Source: Naumannella halotolerans
Lineage (GTDB): Bacteria > Actinomycetota > Actinomycetes > Propionibacteriales > Propionibacteriaceae
Reading direction: 5' to 3'
DNA length: 64,000 nt
NCBI RefSeq assembly: GCF_004364645.1
Contig: NZ_SOAW01000001.1
Coordinates: 1,984,001-2,048,000 of the forward strand
Made by a program: the position numbers and the translations under genes. The notes beneath the pieces are model-generated. The model made no database searches. It was not told the origin of the DNA and saw only the letters and a program-made list of their open reading frames with translations. The first letter of the stretch is position 1, and every line of letters begins with the position of its first letter. Below are positions 49,565 to 59,094 of the stretch, in pieces.

Positions 49565-50416
49565 ATGAATGCCGAAACCACGCATCTCCTCGCCACACAA
49601 CGGTTCATCGACCTGGGAGAACGTCCCGATCTCCGGCGTACGGTCGAGCATCTGTCACGCCATAACCTGCTGGTGAAGGTCCTGCCCAACATCTGGAGCA
49701 CGCCAGAGCTCGCGGCCAGAGCGGACGTGCGCGCAGCGGCTGTCCAACAACGCCATCGCGATGCGGTCCTGATCGGTGACACCGCCGCGTGGCTGGTGCT
49801 CGACGGACCGGCGCCGGCGGTGATCGAGGTGTCGGTCAGCGGCCATCTCCGTCCGCAACAGGGGTTCAGGTTCAGCGAGAAACAGGTGCCGGTCGAGGAC
49901 ATCGTGGTGCTGCACGGGCTGCGGGTACATTCGCCCGCCGGCACCGCTGTGGACCTGGCTGCACGGGACAACGGCGCAGCGATCGACAATGCTCTTCGTC
50001 TCGGCCGCGCACAGTTGGAGGGTCTCCACCGGGTGATGGGATCCATTCGCGGCCGTCGAGGCAACCGTCGCCGGCGGGAGATTCTGGCGGATTCCCGGGA
50101 CGAACCGTGGTCGGCGGCCGAACGGGTGGCACACCGCCTCCTCCGGGAAAGCCAGCTGACGGGTTGGGTCACGAACCGACCTATCCTCACCTCGACCGGC
50201 CGCTACCTCGCAGACCTCGTCTTCTCCGTGGCGAGGCTGATCGTGGAGATCGACGGTTACGCGACCCATGGGACGCGGAACGCGTTCGAGAGCGATCGAG
50301 AACGCCAGAACGCGCTGGTGCTCGACGGCTGGCGAGTCCTTCGCTTCACTTGGCGAACCCTGACCAGCCAGCCCGATGTCTTCCTTGCGCAGATCCGCCA
50401 TGCCTTGGCGAACTGA
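49565..50416 (+). CDS. DUF559-type (PD-(D/E)XK-like) protein
   Basis: A 283-aa protein. The N-terminal part (LLATQRFIDLGERPDLRRTVEHLSRHNLLVKVLPNIW) resembles the AbiEi-type winged helix found before DUF559 domains. The C-terminal part (YLADLVFSVARLIVEIDGYATHG...RQNALVLDGWRVLRFTW) is the DUF559 nuclease-like fold with Asp, Glu-x-Asp and a basic tail. Such genes are abundant in actinomycetes and of unknown function, possibly in defence or DNA repair. ATG 49565 lies where similarity begins; no strong ribosome site. Confidence 0.8.
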   Translation: MNAETTHLLATQRFIDLGERPDLRRTVEHLSRHNLLVKVLPNIWSTPELAARADVRAAAVQQRHRDAVLIGDTAAWLVLDGPAPAVIEVSVSGHLRPQQGFRFSEKQVPVEDIVVLHGLRVHSPAGTAVDLAARDNGAAIDNALRLGRAQLEGLHRVMGSIRGRRGNRRRREILADSRDEPWSAAERVAHRLLRESQLTGWVTNRPILTSTGRYLADLVFSVARLIVEIDGYATHGTRNAFESDRERQNALVLDGWRVLRFTWRTLTSQPDVFLAQIRHALAN

Positions 50417-50533
50417 CGTGCATCCCAACCGAGAGGGGGCGGGTCATCCACAAGTTTCGCCGCTGGGGGCGAAATCCGGCGATACGGGTGCAAGAATCAG
50501 GGCCACCGGAGACGTCCCCCACGAGGTGAGCCC

Positions 50534-51124
50534 ATGGTCCGCTGCAGAACCGTGTTGACATGCTCGGTGTTGCTGGTGTGCGCACTCGCCGGGTGCACAC
50601 CACAGACTCCGCCCCATGATCACCCCGAGCCGACTCGGGTTCCGTCGCCCAGCACCACCCCATCGCCTGACGAAGCGGAGGCAGAGGCTGCGATCAAGGC
50701 GTTCAAGGCATATCAGCAAATGCTCACAGAAACTGCGCGGGGTGGCGGTTACGACATTGTCGACGACGGTGAAGATGCCCGTCCAAGATCCGTCCTAGCC
50801 ACCACTATGGGTGACGAAACGGATTATGTGGACGGGTCGAATCAGCGTTTGAAGAGAGATGGCGAGCGCCAGGTGGAGGGGGACACAGAAATTGTGTCCC
50901 TAGAGGTTGTCACTAGCAAACACGACCCGAGCGTTCTCGGTGGCCACATCGTAATTTTGCGAGCCTGCGTCGACCGCTCGTCCGTAGTTTACGAAGGCCC
51001 AGATGGCGAGCGACCAGCTCCAGCAGATTTCATTTCGAAAACCCCAACCCTGTACTACGACGACAATGATCCCTCAGGTTGGAAAGTGGCCGTCATGTCA
51101 AGCGAGGCGGTGGACTCATGCTGA
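50534..51124 (+). CDS. Putative lipoprotein of atypical composition
   Basis: A 196-aa protein with a lipoprotein signal MVRCRTVLTCSVLLVCALAGC (lipobox LAGC), a Pro/Thr-rich linker and a domain with FKAYQQMLTETARGGGYD and DPSGWKVAVMSSEAVDSC. No named family recognised. Codons from about 50700 use far more A/T third bases than neighbours. GAGG lies seven bases before ATG 50534. It overlaps the next exported-protein gene by 7 bp. Confidence 0.75.
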   Translation: MVRCRTVLTCSVLLVCALAGCTPQTPPHDHPEPTRVPSPSTTPSPDEAEAEAAIKAFKAYQQMLTETARGGGYDIVDDGEDARPRSVLATTMGDETDYVDGSNQRLKRDGERQVEGDTEIVSLEVVTSKHDPSVLGGHIVILRACVDRSSVVYEGPDGERPAPADFISKTPTLYYDDNDPSGWKVAVMSSEAVDSC

Positions 51125-52005
51125 ACCGGGTCCTAGCCGTCACAGCGTCACTATCTTTTTGCATCTCACCGTTCCTATCTGCGCCTGTGGCATTCGCGTA
51201 TTTCGATCCACCGCGAGAGGACGATAACGGGCCAAGCTCAACCACTGTCGATCTAGGCGCGAACGACGGAGGCGACTCCTCGAACAGGTCGACTGACCCC
51301 CGCCCAGACGGTGGCGGATCAGGCAGTGGTGGATCAGGCAGTGGCGGATCAGGCAGTGGCGGATCAGGCGGAGGGAGCGCCAACGGTGACTCCCAGACCC
51401 CGCCGATCGAGTGCTTCGTGGTGGACGCAGGCTCCGATGATGAGGGATGGTGCGATGTCGGTGACGGCGGCGGCGGTGGTGGTGGCCCCACCGGTGGCGG
51501 GGGTGGCGGGGAGCCGACCATCGCGCCGGGAGAGGCGGCGCGCCGGGCGGTCGCCAATCTGACCCTGACCGCGGTGCCACCGGAGCTGTCGCCGGACTGG
51601 AACCGGAACGAATGGAAGATGCTCGCGGTCGGTTTTCCCGTCTGGGTCTCGGCCGACCCCGATTCGCTCGCGCCGTTGTCGGACGCGGAGTCCGTCGAGG
51701 GGCTGACCGTGGAATTGCGGGCCCACTCCCCCGAGGTGTCGGTCGCCATGGGCGACGGCACCACGCTCACCTGTGCGACCGAGGGACGCCCATTCGTGGT
51801 CGGTTCGGCTGAACCGGGTTCAAAGGGCCCTTGCTCCCACACCTACCAGGAACTCGGCGTGTACACCTCCACCGCGACCTACACCTGGCAGGTCGACTGG
51901 GAGGCTGGTGGCGAGTCCGGCACCATCGAGGTGTCCAACTCCGCATCGTCGGAGATACCCATCGGCGAGTTGCACGCGGTCGGCACCGGCGAGGGCCCGA
52001 ATTGA
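51118..52005 (+). CDS. Secreted protein with Gly/Ser linker and PKD-like C-terminal region
   Basis: A 295-aa protein: signal peptide (MLNRVLAVTASLSFCISPFLSAPVAFA), acidic segment, repeated GGSGSGGSGS linker (about residues 65-90), a second Gly run, then a domain WGDG-like in style (VAMGDGTTLTCATEG...GPCSHTYQELGVYTSTATYTWQVDW) resembling PKD/immunoglobulin-type exported proteins of actinomycetes. ATG 51118 overlaps the lipoprotein stop. The first 170 bp are A/T-richer than the rest, so the gene looks mosaic. Function unknown. Confidence 0.75.
   Translation: MLNRVLAVTASLSFCISPFLSAPVAFAYFDPPREDDNGPSSTTVDLGANDGGDSSNRSTDPRPDGGGSGSGGSGSGGSGSGGSGGGSANGDSQTPPIECFVVDAGSDDEGWCDVGDGGGGGGGPTGGGGGGEPTIAPGEAARRAVANLTLTAVPPELSPDWNRNEWKMLAVGFPVWVSADPDSLAPLSDAESVEGLTVELRAHSPEVSVAMGDGTTLTCATEGRPFVVGSAEPGSKGPCSHTYQELGVYTSTATYTWQVDWEAGGESGTIEVSNSASSEIPIGELHAVGTGEGPN
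51316..51375 (+). repeat. Coding 15-bp tandem repeat
   Basis: Four in-frame units GGATCAGGCAGTGGT/C encode the Gly-Ser-rich linker (GSGSG) of the secreted protein. Confidence 0.9.
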
Positions 52006-52067
52006 GCCCGTGATCTCGGTACCCGGGTACGTCGCCCGTCCACGGGGCGACTTCCAGCAATCCCGTC

Positions 52068-53417
52068 TTAGAGCGCGAGCCGGTCGCGTACCACTGCGGC
52101 CAGGGAATCGGCGATGCCGAGGGCTTCCTCATGGGTGCCGGCCTCGACCATCACCCGCACCAGGTTCTCGGTGCCCGAGGGACGCAGCAACACCCGTCCG
52201 GTGTCTGCCAACTTCTCGCTGGCCGCGCGTACCTCGTCGAGCAACACCGGGTCGGTACCCGCCCGCGACTTGTCCACCCCGCCGACGTTCACCAGCACCT
52301 GCGGCAGCCGATGCATCACCGAGGCCAGATCGGCCAGACTCTTACCGGTCTCGGCCATCCGCCGGAGCACCTGCAATGCAGTCAGCGTTCCGTCACCCGT
52401 ACCGGCCCACCGGGACAGGATCACGTGACCGGACTGCTCTCCGCCGAGCGTGAAACCCTCGGCGTTCATCGCCTCCAGCACGTACCGGTCACCGACCGCG
52501 GTACGGCGTACCTCGATGTTGGCCTCGTGCATTGCCTGCACCAGGCCTTGGTTGGTCATCACCGTCCCGACGACGGTCTCCCCGACGAGCTCACCGGCCT
52601 CGGACAGCGCCAGGGCGAGGATCGCCAGCAACTGGTCGCCGTCGATCATCCGGCCCTCGGCATCGACGGCCAGACAGCGGTCGGCGTCACCGTCGAAGGC
52701 GAAACCGGCGTGGGCGCCGCGCGCGACGACCTCGCGCTGCAAGGACTCGATGTGGGTGGAACCGCAGTCCTCGTTGATGTTGGTGCCGTCCGGCGCATCG
52801 TGGATCACGGTCACTTCGGCGCCGAGTTCACGGAAGGCGGCAGGAGCGCTGTCGAAGGCCGCGCCGTTCGCGGTGTCCAACACGACCTGCAGATTGTCCA
52901 GACCGACCGGCCGGACGGATTCGACCAGATGCGCGACGTACTCGCCGATCGCCGCCGGATCGTCGCTCACGCGACCGACATCGGTCCCGGTCGGGCGCTG
53001 CCAGGGCTGGCGCAGCTGCGACTCGATCCGAGCCTCCAGCGCGTCGTCGAGCTTCACCCCGCCCCGGGAGAAGAACTTGATGCCGTTGTCCGGCATCGGA
53101 TTGTGCGAAGCCGAGATCATCACGCCGATGTCGGCGGCACGCGACTTCACCAGGTACGCCACGCCGGGCGTGGGTACGACCCCCAGGCGGACGACATTCA
53201 CGCCTGCGCTGGCCAGGCCGGCCACGACCGCGGCCTCCAGGAATTCACCGGAGGCACGCGGGTCGCGACCGACCAGGGCAACGGGTTGGTGGCCCTCAAA
53301 GGCACCGATCTCGCCGAGAACGTGCGCAGCGGCGACCGACAGGTCGAGCGCGAGCTCGGCTGTCAGATCGACGTTGGCACGACCACGGACCCCGTCGGTG
53401 CCGAAGATTCCGGCCAC
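52068..53417 (-). CDS. glmM: Phosphoglucosamine mutase
   Basis: A 449-aa enzyme converting glucosamine-6-P to glucosamine-1-P. It starts MAGIFGTDGVRGRAN; the phospho-serine loop is VMISASHNPMPDNGIKFF, the metal loop FDGDADRCLAVD, the sugar loop GGEQSGHVI and the phosphate site RPSGTENLVRVMVE. A GTG start lies 4 bp after rpsI. With GlmS it feeds UDP-GlcNAc for the cell wall. Confidence 0.97.
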   Translation of the reverse strand: MAGIFGTDGVRGRANVDLTAELALDLSVAAAHVLGEIGAFEGHQPVALVGRDPRASGEFLEAAVVAGLASAGVNVVRLGVVPTPGVAYLVKSRAADIGVMISASHNPMPDNGIKFFSRGGVKLDDALEARIESQLRQPWQRPTGTDVGRVSDDPAAIGEYVAHLVESVRPVGLDNLQVVLDTANGAAFDSAPAAFRELGAEVTVIHDAPDGTNINEDCGSTHIESLQREVVARGAHAGFAFDGDADRCLAVDAEGRMIDGDQLLAILALALSEAGELVGETVVGTVMTNQGLVQAMHEANIEVRRTAVGDRYVLEAMNAEGFTLGGEQSGHVILSRWAGTGDGTLTALQVLRRMAETGKSLADLASVMHRLPQVLVNVGGVDKSRAGTDPVLLDEVRAASEKLADTGRVLLRPSGTENLVRVMVEAGTHEEALGIADSLAAVVRDRLAL

Positions 53418-53421
53418 GAAA

Positions 53422-53949
53422 TCAGCGCTTGGAGTACTGCGGCGCCTTGCGGGCCTTCTTCAGACCAGCCTTCTTGCGTTCCTTGATCCGCGCGTCGCGG
53501 GTGAGCATGCCGGCCTTCTTCAGCCCGGCGCGCGAGGCCTCGGCGTCGACGGCGTTCAGGGCCCGGGCAACGCCCAGACGCAGTGCGCCGGCCTGGCCGC
53601 TGGAGCCACCACCGTCGATCCGTGCGATCACGTCGTAGGAGCTCTCTACACCGGCGGTGCCGAAGGGCTCGTTGACGAGCTGCTGGTGGACCTTGTTCGG
53701 GAAGTAGTCCTCCAGGGTGCGTCCGTTGACGCTCCACTGGCCGCTTCCGGGGATGATCCGGACGCGGGCGACAGCCTCCTTGCGGCGGCCGGTGGCGGCA
53801 GCCGGGGCGACGATCGCGGGGCGTGCCCCCTCAGCGGCGGAGCTGGTGCTGCCGGCGGCCTCGGAACGGTACGCGATGTTGCGGCCGTCCTCGGCGAACG
53901 GTGCCGGCGTCTCCTCGACGTCGGTCTGCGGTGCGGTCTGCTCGGTCAC
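53422..53949 (-). CDS. rpsI: 30S ribosomal protein S9
   Basis: A 175-aa S9 with core [32 protein letters not shown] and the invariant C-terminus [12 protein letters not shown] reaching the ribosomal P site. An Ala/Glu-rich N-terminal extension of about 50 residues is longer than in E. coli, as in other actinobacteria. Its GTG overlaps the rplM stop by 4 bp. Confidence 0.97.
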   Translation of the reverse strand: MTEQTAPQTDVEETPAPFAEDGRNIAYRSEAAGSTSSAAEGARPAIVAPAAATGRRKEAVARVRIIPGSGQWSVNGRTLEDYFPNKVHQQLVNEPFGTAGVESSYDVIARIDGGGSSGQAGALRLGVARALNAVDAEASRAGLKKAGMLTRDARIKERKKAGLKKARKAPQYSKR

Positions 53950-54407
53950 TTGGCAGTCCCCTCGGTCTGGCTGATGCGGGTGATCTCGAATGGTTGCGGC
54001 TGCTGCGCGGTGTGCGGGTGCTCGGCACCGCCGTACACCTTGAGCTTGCGAATCTGCTTGCGGCTCAGCTTGTTCTTCGGCAGCATGCCCCAGACGGCGA
54101 GCTCGACGGCCCGACGCGGGTCCTTCTCGAGCAGTTCACCGTAGGAGACCTGCTTCAGGCCGCCGGGACGACCGGAGTGACGGGTCGCCATCTTCTTGGT
54201 GCGCTTGTCACCGGACAGGGCGATCTTCGAAGCGTTGACGACGACGACAAAGTCCCCGGCGTCGACGTGTGGGGCGAAGGTGGGCTTGTGCTTGCCGCGG
54301 AGCAGGGTGGCTGCATTGACTGCGAGCCGTCCCAACACGATGTCCTCGGCGTCGATCACATGCCAGCTCCTGGTCACCTCGCCAGGCTTCGGGCTGTATG
54401 TGGACAC
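53946..54407 (-). CDS. rplM: 50S ribosomal protein L13
   Basis: A 153-aa L13: [48 protein letters not shown], standard length with a short actinobacterial tail. GTG 54407 has GAGG six bases upstream (GAGGATTAAC). First gene of rplM-rpsI-glmM, driven by the promoter at 54561-54589 through a leader of about 145 nt. Confidence 0.97.
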   Translation of the reverse strand: MSTYSPKPGEVTRSWHVIDAEDIVLGRLAVNAATLLRGKHKPTFAPHVDAGDFVVVVNASKIALSGDKRTKKMATRHSGRPGGLKQVSYGELLEKDPRRAVELAVWGMLPKNKLSRKQIRKLKVYGGAEHPHTAQQPQPFEITRISQTEGTAK

Positions 54408-54560
54408 GTTAATCCTCAATGGTTGTAGCGTTCTGTGGTTTCCCGCGGTACGGGAGCCGTGCGCTGCACGTCGTCTCGGCCTGGCCAAGTAGGCCTCGTC
54501 GACGGCGAGCTCTTCAGAAGCGGGGACACCTGAAGGCATGCCTGAGCGCAACAGCGATTA
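54408..54560 (-). promoter_or_regulatory. rplM 5' leader
   Basis: About 145 nt lie between the inferred start of transcription and the rplM GTG. A TCCCG-CGGTA-CGGGA hairpin is visible near 54437-54451. L13 or S9 leader autoregulation is known in other phyla; no match to those structures can be claimed here. Confidence 0.35.
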
Positions 54561-54589
54561 AAGATACTCCGAGGCTCGGACAGGGTCAA
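54561..54589 (-). promoter_or_regulatory. rplM-rpsI-glmM promoter
   Basis: Reverse strand TTGACC (54589-54584), 17-bp spacer, TATCTT (54566-54561): a good housekeeping sigma-factor match in an A/T-rich patch. Confidence 0.75.
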
Positions 54590-54725
54590 AACCGGCGACG
54601 GTCCGGGCCGGCTCACCCAGACCCTCGTCCCCCCGGCGGTTCACCGCCCGCGGCGACCGTGGCCACCTGCGTTGCGGTGGGGCGGGACAGCGCGTCTCGT
54701 ACCGACCGTGCAGGCCCTTCGCGCC

Positions 54726-56225
54726 TCAACCGCGCTGGATCGGCATGGTGGAGGTGTCGATCAGCGGGTTGTCGTCCTGCTCCTGGCACAACTGTTCGGC
54801 CTCCTCCCTGGTCTCCACGGTGGGGACCGACCCGATCAGCGGCCGGTTCGCCGATTCGCGCATGGTGAGCAGGGCGACGCCGCCGAGCAGGGCGAAGAAC
54901 ATGATGTAGAAGGCGGGCATGTAGCCGTTGCCGGTGAGGTTGATCAAGGTCTGGCTGATCAACGGCGTGGTGCCCCCGAACAGCGAGACGGCGACGTTGT
55001 AGGCGATCGCCATCGCGCCGAAGCGGGTGGCGGTCGGGAACAGGGCCGGCAGCGCGGAGGCGGAGATGGCGACGTAGAAGCCGACCGGCAGGGCGACCAT
55101 GAACAGGGCCACCATCACCGCCCAGAACTCACCGATGTGCATCATCCAGAACGCCGGCAGCATCAGCACCAAGGTGGAGCCGACCGCGATCGCGTACACG
55201 GTTCGGCGACCGATCCGATCACTCAGCGCGCCGATCAGCGGCAGACAGGCCGACATCACCAGCAGTACCGGTACAGTCGCGGCCGCGGCGGTGATCGAGT
55301 GCATCCCGATCTCCCCCTCCAGGTACGCCGGCATGTAGCTGGTGAGCGCGTACCCGGCGGTGTTGGTGGCCGAGACCAGCGCGATGCCGATCAGGATCAC
55401 CCGCCAGTGGTGACGGATGATGCCGCCGATCCCGTGGCGGGCCAGCGGATCGTGGTTGTCCAGCTTGATGTGGCCGGTGTTCTCGGCGCTCTCGAAGCTC
55501 GGGGTCTCCGGGATCTTCAACCGGAACCAGATGGCCACGACACCCAGCGGGATGGCGATCAGGAACGGGATCCGCCAGCCGTAGTCGACCATCCCGTTCG
55601 CGCCGGAGACGTTGGTCACGATCAGGCTGGTCAGGGCGACCACCGAGGCCCCGGCGGCGAATCCGGTGTAGGAACCGACATCGAGCCAGGAAGACCAGAA
55701 GCCACGCGACTTGTCCGGGGAGAACTCCGAGACATAGGTCGTGGCGCCAGCGTACTCACCACCGGTGGAGAAGCCCTGCACCATCTTCAACAGGTACAGC
55801 GGGACGATCGCCCACAGCCCGATCTGCGCCGAGGTCGGCAGCACCCCGATCAGGGCGGTGGCCACGGCCATCATCGCCATCGTCAGGAAGAGCACCTTCT
55901 GCCGCCCGATCCGGTCGCCGAGCGGGCCGAGCACCAGACCGCCGAACGGCCTGACCAGGAAAGAGATGGCGAAGCCGAGCAGGGTCACCACCAGCGCCCA
56001 GGGTTCGGGTACGTCGGAGACGAAGACCACGGCCAAGGTGACGGCGAGGTAGCCGTAGATACCGAAGTCGAACCACTCCATGAAGTTGCCGACGACGGTG
56101 CCGCCAATCGCGGTGCGTACCTTCTTCTTGTCGACGACGATGACGTCATCGGGCTCCAGGCGACTGTCCCCCTGCCGGGTCGGTCGGCCCTCCGGGCCAT
56201 GGTTTGCCTTCTGATTTGCGGTCAT
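54726..56225 (-). CDS. MFS transporter, metabolite:H+ symporter (ProP/MHS-like)
   Basis: A 499-aa 12-helix transporter with the MHS signatures GNFMEWFDFGIYGYLAV, RPFGGLVLGPLGDRIGRQKVL and QGFSTGGEYAGATTYVSEFSP. Members import osmolytes (proline, betaine) or organic acids such as citrate or alpha-ketoglutarate with protons. Substrate uncertain. ATG 56225 has GGGAG five to six bases upstream. It is divergent from citrate synthase across a repeat-bearing gap. Confidence 0.9.
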   Translation of the reverse strand: MTANQKANHGPEGRPTRQGDSRLEPDDVIVVDKKKVRTAIGGTVVGNFMEWFDFGIYGYLAVTLAVVFVSDVPEPWALVVTLLGFAISFLVRPFGGLVLGPLGDRIGRQKVLFLTMAMMAVATALIGVLPTSAQIGLWAIVPLYLLKMVQGFSTGGEYAGATTYVSEFSPDKSRGFWSSWLDVGSYTGFAAGASVVALTSLIVTNVSGANGMVDYGWRIPFLIAIPLGVVAIWFRLKIPETPSFESAENTGHIKLDNHDPLARHGIGGIIRHHWRVILIGIALVSATNTAGYALTSYMPAYLEGEIGMHSITAAAATVPVLLVMSACLPLIGALSDRIGRRTVYAIAVGSTLVLMLPAFWMMHIGEFWAVMVALFMVALPVGFYVAISASALPALFPTATRFGAMAIAYNVAVSLFGGTTPLISQTLINLTGNGYMPAFYIMFFALLGGVALLTMRESANRPLIGSVPTVETREEAEQLCQEQDDNPLIDTSTMPIQRG

Positions 56226-56751
56226 GGGCACTCCCTCGGTCGTTCCTCACCGTAGACCCGTCGGTCGGGGAACTGCCAGCAGAATGGCAGATTGTCGACA
56301 AACTGGCTGGTTCTGGTGATAAATGTCCTCCAGCCGTCGGGTCCGCTTGCACTGGGGGTTGTCTGCCAACTTCTCCGTGCGGAATGTGCCCCGATCGAGC
56401 CAGCCCCGCCGGGAAGATCGGATCCAGCCAACCGCCGGACCCGATCCAGCCAGCCACCGGACCCGATCCAGCCAGCCACCGGACCCGATCCAGCCAGCCA
56501 CCGCGAACCATGAGGCGTGCTGCCGGGTGCCGTCACACGACAGCTGGCCAGCCCATCGAGTCTGTTCGGATCCGTGCGATATGGGTGATTCCGGTCGATC
56601 ACCTCAGTTGATCGGGCTGCATCCAGAACTCCGTCGGCCCGCATGACGGGCTGTTCCCAGGCGAACCGCCACGCCTCGACGTGACCGGGATCGCACACCT
56701 CGACGCATACCCGGTTGGGCAAGCAGTGCTCTCGCACCCTAGTTTGTTCCC
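56226..56751. other. 526-bp gap between MHS transporter and citrate synthase
   Basis: No gene supported. It contains CTGCCA/TGGCAG (56270-56287), the 10-bp palindrome TTGTCGACAA (56292-56301), possibly an operator for the transporter gene, and the 22-bp array listed next. Confidence 0.5.
56421..56508. repeat. Four exact 22-bp tandem units
   Basis: Units start GATCCAGCCA at 56421, 56443, 56465 and 56487. The middle two are identical; the outer two differ at a few bases. Confidence 0.9.
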
Positions 56752-58032
56752 ATGACCGATTCGCTCAGCATCCGCGACAACCGTACGGGTGGCGAACAGG
56801 AGATCGCGATCAGCGACGACACGATCCGGGCCGGCGACCTGAAGCAGTTCGCTGTCGACGGAGAACGCGCGCTGGCGACCTACGATCCCGGATTCGTCAA
56901 CACCGCATCGTGCAAGAGCGCCATCACCTACATCGATGGCGAGAAGGGGATCCTCGAGTACCGGGGTTACCCGATCGAACAACTGGCCGAGAACTCCACG
57001 TACCTGGAAGTGGCCTACCTGCTGCTGAACGGCGAGCTGCCCACCCAGGAACAGCTGGACCCGTGGGTGTACGAGGTGACCAACCACACCTTCGTCCACG
57101 AGAGCCTGAAGACCTTCATGCAGGGCTTCCGTCACGATGCGCACCCGATGTCCATGCTGAACTCGTCGGTGGCCGCACTCTCGTCGTTCTACCCCGAGGC
57201 GAACCAGATCAAGGATCCGGAGGTCGCCGAACTGCAGATCATCCGGCTGATCGCCAAGATGCCGACGCTGGGCGCCTTCGCGTACCGCCACGTGCAGGGC
57301 AAGCCGTATGTGTATCCGAGCAACGACCTGTCCTACACCGCCAACTTCATGTCCATGCTGTGGAAGATGTCGGAGCCGGAGTACAAGCCCGACGAGCGGT
57401 TGGTACGGGCGCTGGAGATCCTGTTCATCCTGCACGCCGATCACGAGCAGAACGCCTCGGCCAATGCGGTGCGGGCGATCGGTTCCACCCAGGTCGACCC
57501 CTTCACCGCTGTCGCCGGTGGCATCGGCGCCCTGTACGGTCCGCTGCACGGCGGCGCCAACGAGGCCGTTCTGAAGATGCTGCGCCGGATCGGTGATGTG
57601 AAGAACGTCCCCGGCTTCATCGAAGGGGTGAAGAACGGTGACGAGCGGCTGATGGGCTTCGGCCACCGGGTCTACAAGAACTACGACCCGCGGGCGACGA
57701 TCATCAAGAAGGCCGTCGATGACGTCTTCGAGGTCACCGGGGTGAACCCGCTGCTGAAGATCGCCCAGGAGTTGGAGAAGATCGCGCTGGAGGACGAGTA
57801 CTTCGTCAAGCGCAAGCTCTACCCGAATGTCGACTTCTACTCGGGCCTGATCTACGAGGCCTTGCAGTTCCCGCCGGAGATGTTCACCGTGCTCTTCGCC
57901 ATCCCCCGTACCTCCGGCTGGCTCGCACAGTGGAAGGAACTGGTCAACGACCCGGAGCAGAAGATCGCCCGGCCGAAGCAGATCTACACCGGTTACCGGA
58001 CCCGCGACTTCGTCCCGATGAACAAGCGCTGA
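56752..58032 (+). CDS. gltA: Citrate synthase
   Basis: A 426-aa type II (hexameric) citrate synthase condensing acetyl-CoA and oxaloacetate. Catalytic residues appear in LHADHEQNASANAVR, GPLHGGANEAVLKML, MGFGHRVYKNYDPR and NVDFYSGLIYEAL. Length and C-terminus (YTGYRTRDFVPMNKR) are normal. ATG 56752 starts MTDSLSIRDN. A strong hairpin terminator follows at once. Confidence 0.97.
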   Translation: MTDSLSIRDNRTGGEQEIAISDDTIRAGDLKQFAVDGERALATYDPGFVNTASCKSAITYIDGEKGILEYRGYPIEQLAENSTYLEVAYLLLNGELPTQEQLDPWVYEVTNHTFVHESLKTFMQGFRHDAHPMSMLNSSVAALSSFYPEANQIKDPEVAELQIIRLIAKMPTLGAFAYRHVQGKPYVYPSNDLSYTANFMSMLWKMSEPEYKPDERLVRALEILFILHADHEQNASANAVRAIGSTQVDPFTAVAGGIGALYGPLHGGANEAVLKMLRRIGDVKNVPGFIEGVKNGDERLMGFGHRVYKNYDPRATIIKKAVDDVFEVTGVNPLLKIAQELEKIALEDEYFVKRKLYPNVDFYSGLIYEALQFPPEMFTVLFAIPRTSGWLAQWKELVNDPEQKIARPKQIYTGYRTRDFVPMNKR

Positions 58033-58042
58033 GCCGATCGGT

Positions 58043-58078
58043 CGAAGCGGGTGGCACCTCTGGGTGCCACCCGCTTCG
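58043..58078 (+). terminator. gltA terminator
   Basis: A 16-bp perfect stem (58043-58058 with 58063-58078), loop TCTG, 10 bp after the stop codon. Confidence 0.87.
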
Positions 58079-58123
58079 TCGTTTGCGGGAGGCCGGAGTC
58101 GAGCCGCGGCTCCCCGCCGGCGT

Positions 58124-58183
58124 CGAATGAGCCGGCCTCGACTGAACCGGCCTCGACTGAACCGGCCTCGACTGAGCCGGAAT
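58124..58183. repeat. Four 15-bp tandem units
   Basis: Units CGACTGAACCGGCCT at 58139 and 58154 are identical; those at 58124 and 58169 are variants. Confidence 0.88.
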
Positions 58184-58210
58184 GGATTGAGCGGAAGGGA
58201 TGGGCAGCGC

Positions 58211-58290
58211 GGAAGATGACGGCTGGCACTCCCCCAACCGCGGAACCGAGCAGTTTCGGGGCGAAATCTCATATCGAACCGTCGCTTTCC
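58211..58290. repeat. Intergenic repeat element, copy D
   Basis: 80 bp from GGAAGATGACGG to CCGTCGCTTTCC, the most diverged copy; interior poorly conserved but length kept. Confidence 0.65.
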
Positions 58291-58595
58291 GCCTCACCCG
58301 ACGGCGAGCACGTTCCCAGCCGGTTGCGACTGGGCCCCGCTGCCAGGTCGTCGATGCGGAACTGCACCCGTCGGTGTCGCCGCCCGACGGCACGGTCGAA
58401 CAAGTCTCATCGCAGGCACCCTCTACCGCCGGACGAGGCTGTTGTGCCCAGCGCAGCACGCCCTGGATCACCCCGGCCAGCGTGCATGCCACGTCACACC
58501 AACCGATCAGGGATTGGGTGCGCCTGATCAGAATCAGTACGTCTGGACCAGGGGGTGTGGTCCAGGATCCTGCGACCAGCACGCGCGGCTTTCGC

Positions 58596-58675
58596 GGAGA
58601 ACGACGGCCCACGCCGCCCAAACCGAGAAATCTGGCCCAGATCCGGTCGAATCTGCCAGCGAGCCGTCACTTTCC
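58596..58675. repeat. Intergenic repeat element, copy E
   Basis: 80 bp from GGAGAACGACGG to CCGTCACTTTCC with a perfect central palindrome ATCTGGCCCAGAT (58630-58642). Confidence 0.85.
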
Positions 58676-58886
58676 CACGGTTTCCACGTGCCCAAGCCGA
58701 TGAAGCGATCAGGGAACCGCGAGCGCCGAGCAGCCCCGGCACCAAGGCCGAAATCCGACTCCGGACCACCAGCCCGCTCGCCATGTCACACCAGCGGATC
58801 AGGGATTGGGTGCGCCTGATCAGAATAAGTACGCCTGGACCAGGGGGTGTGGTCCAGGATCCTGCGACAGCACGTTCGGCTTTCGC

Positions 58887-58966
58887 GGAGAACGACGGCC
58901 CACGCCACCCAAACCGACGAATCTGGCCCGGATCCGGTCGAATCTGTTGCCGAGCCGTCACTATCC
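58887..58966. repeat. Intergenic repeat element, copy F
   Basis: 80 bp from GGAGAACGACGG to CCGTCACTATCC; central ATCTGGCCCGGAT has one mismatch. Confidence 0.85.
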
Positions 58967-59094
58967 GCGGCACCCCGATTCGGAGCACCTGCCGTGCCCG
59001 CAACGTCACGCCATCGGATCAGGGGATCAGTGCGTCTGGACCCGGGCCCGGTGTGTCGTGCGGATCCTCCGGGCCCGCACCCGCAGCTTTATCC

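Noticed and set aside
49480-50455. DnaA-box-like TTGTCCACA (49506) and TCATCCACA (50444) near the DUF559 gene
   Set aside because: Only one perfect 9-mer, no A/T-rich unwinding region, no dnaA or dnaN nearby; expected by chance in 64 kb.
56270-56301. Promoter/operator for the MHS transporter at the TTGTCGACAA palindrome
   Set aside because: Palindrome is real, but no acceptable -35/-10 pair at proper spacing could be placed around it, so it is only mentioned in the gap entry.
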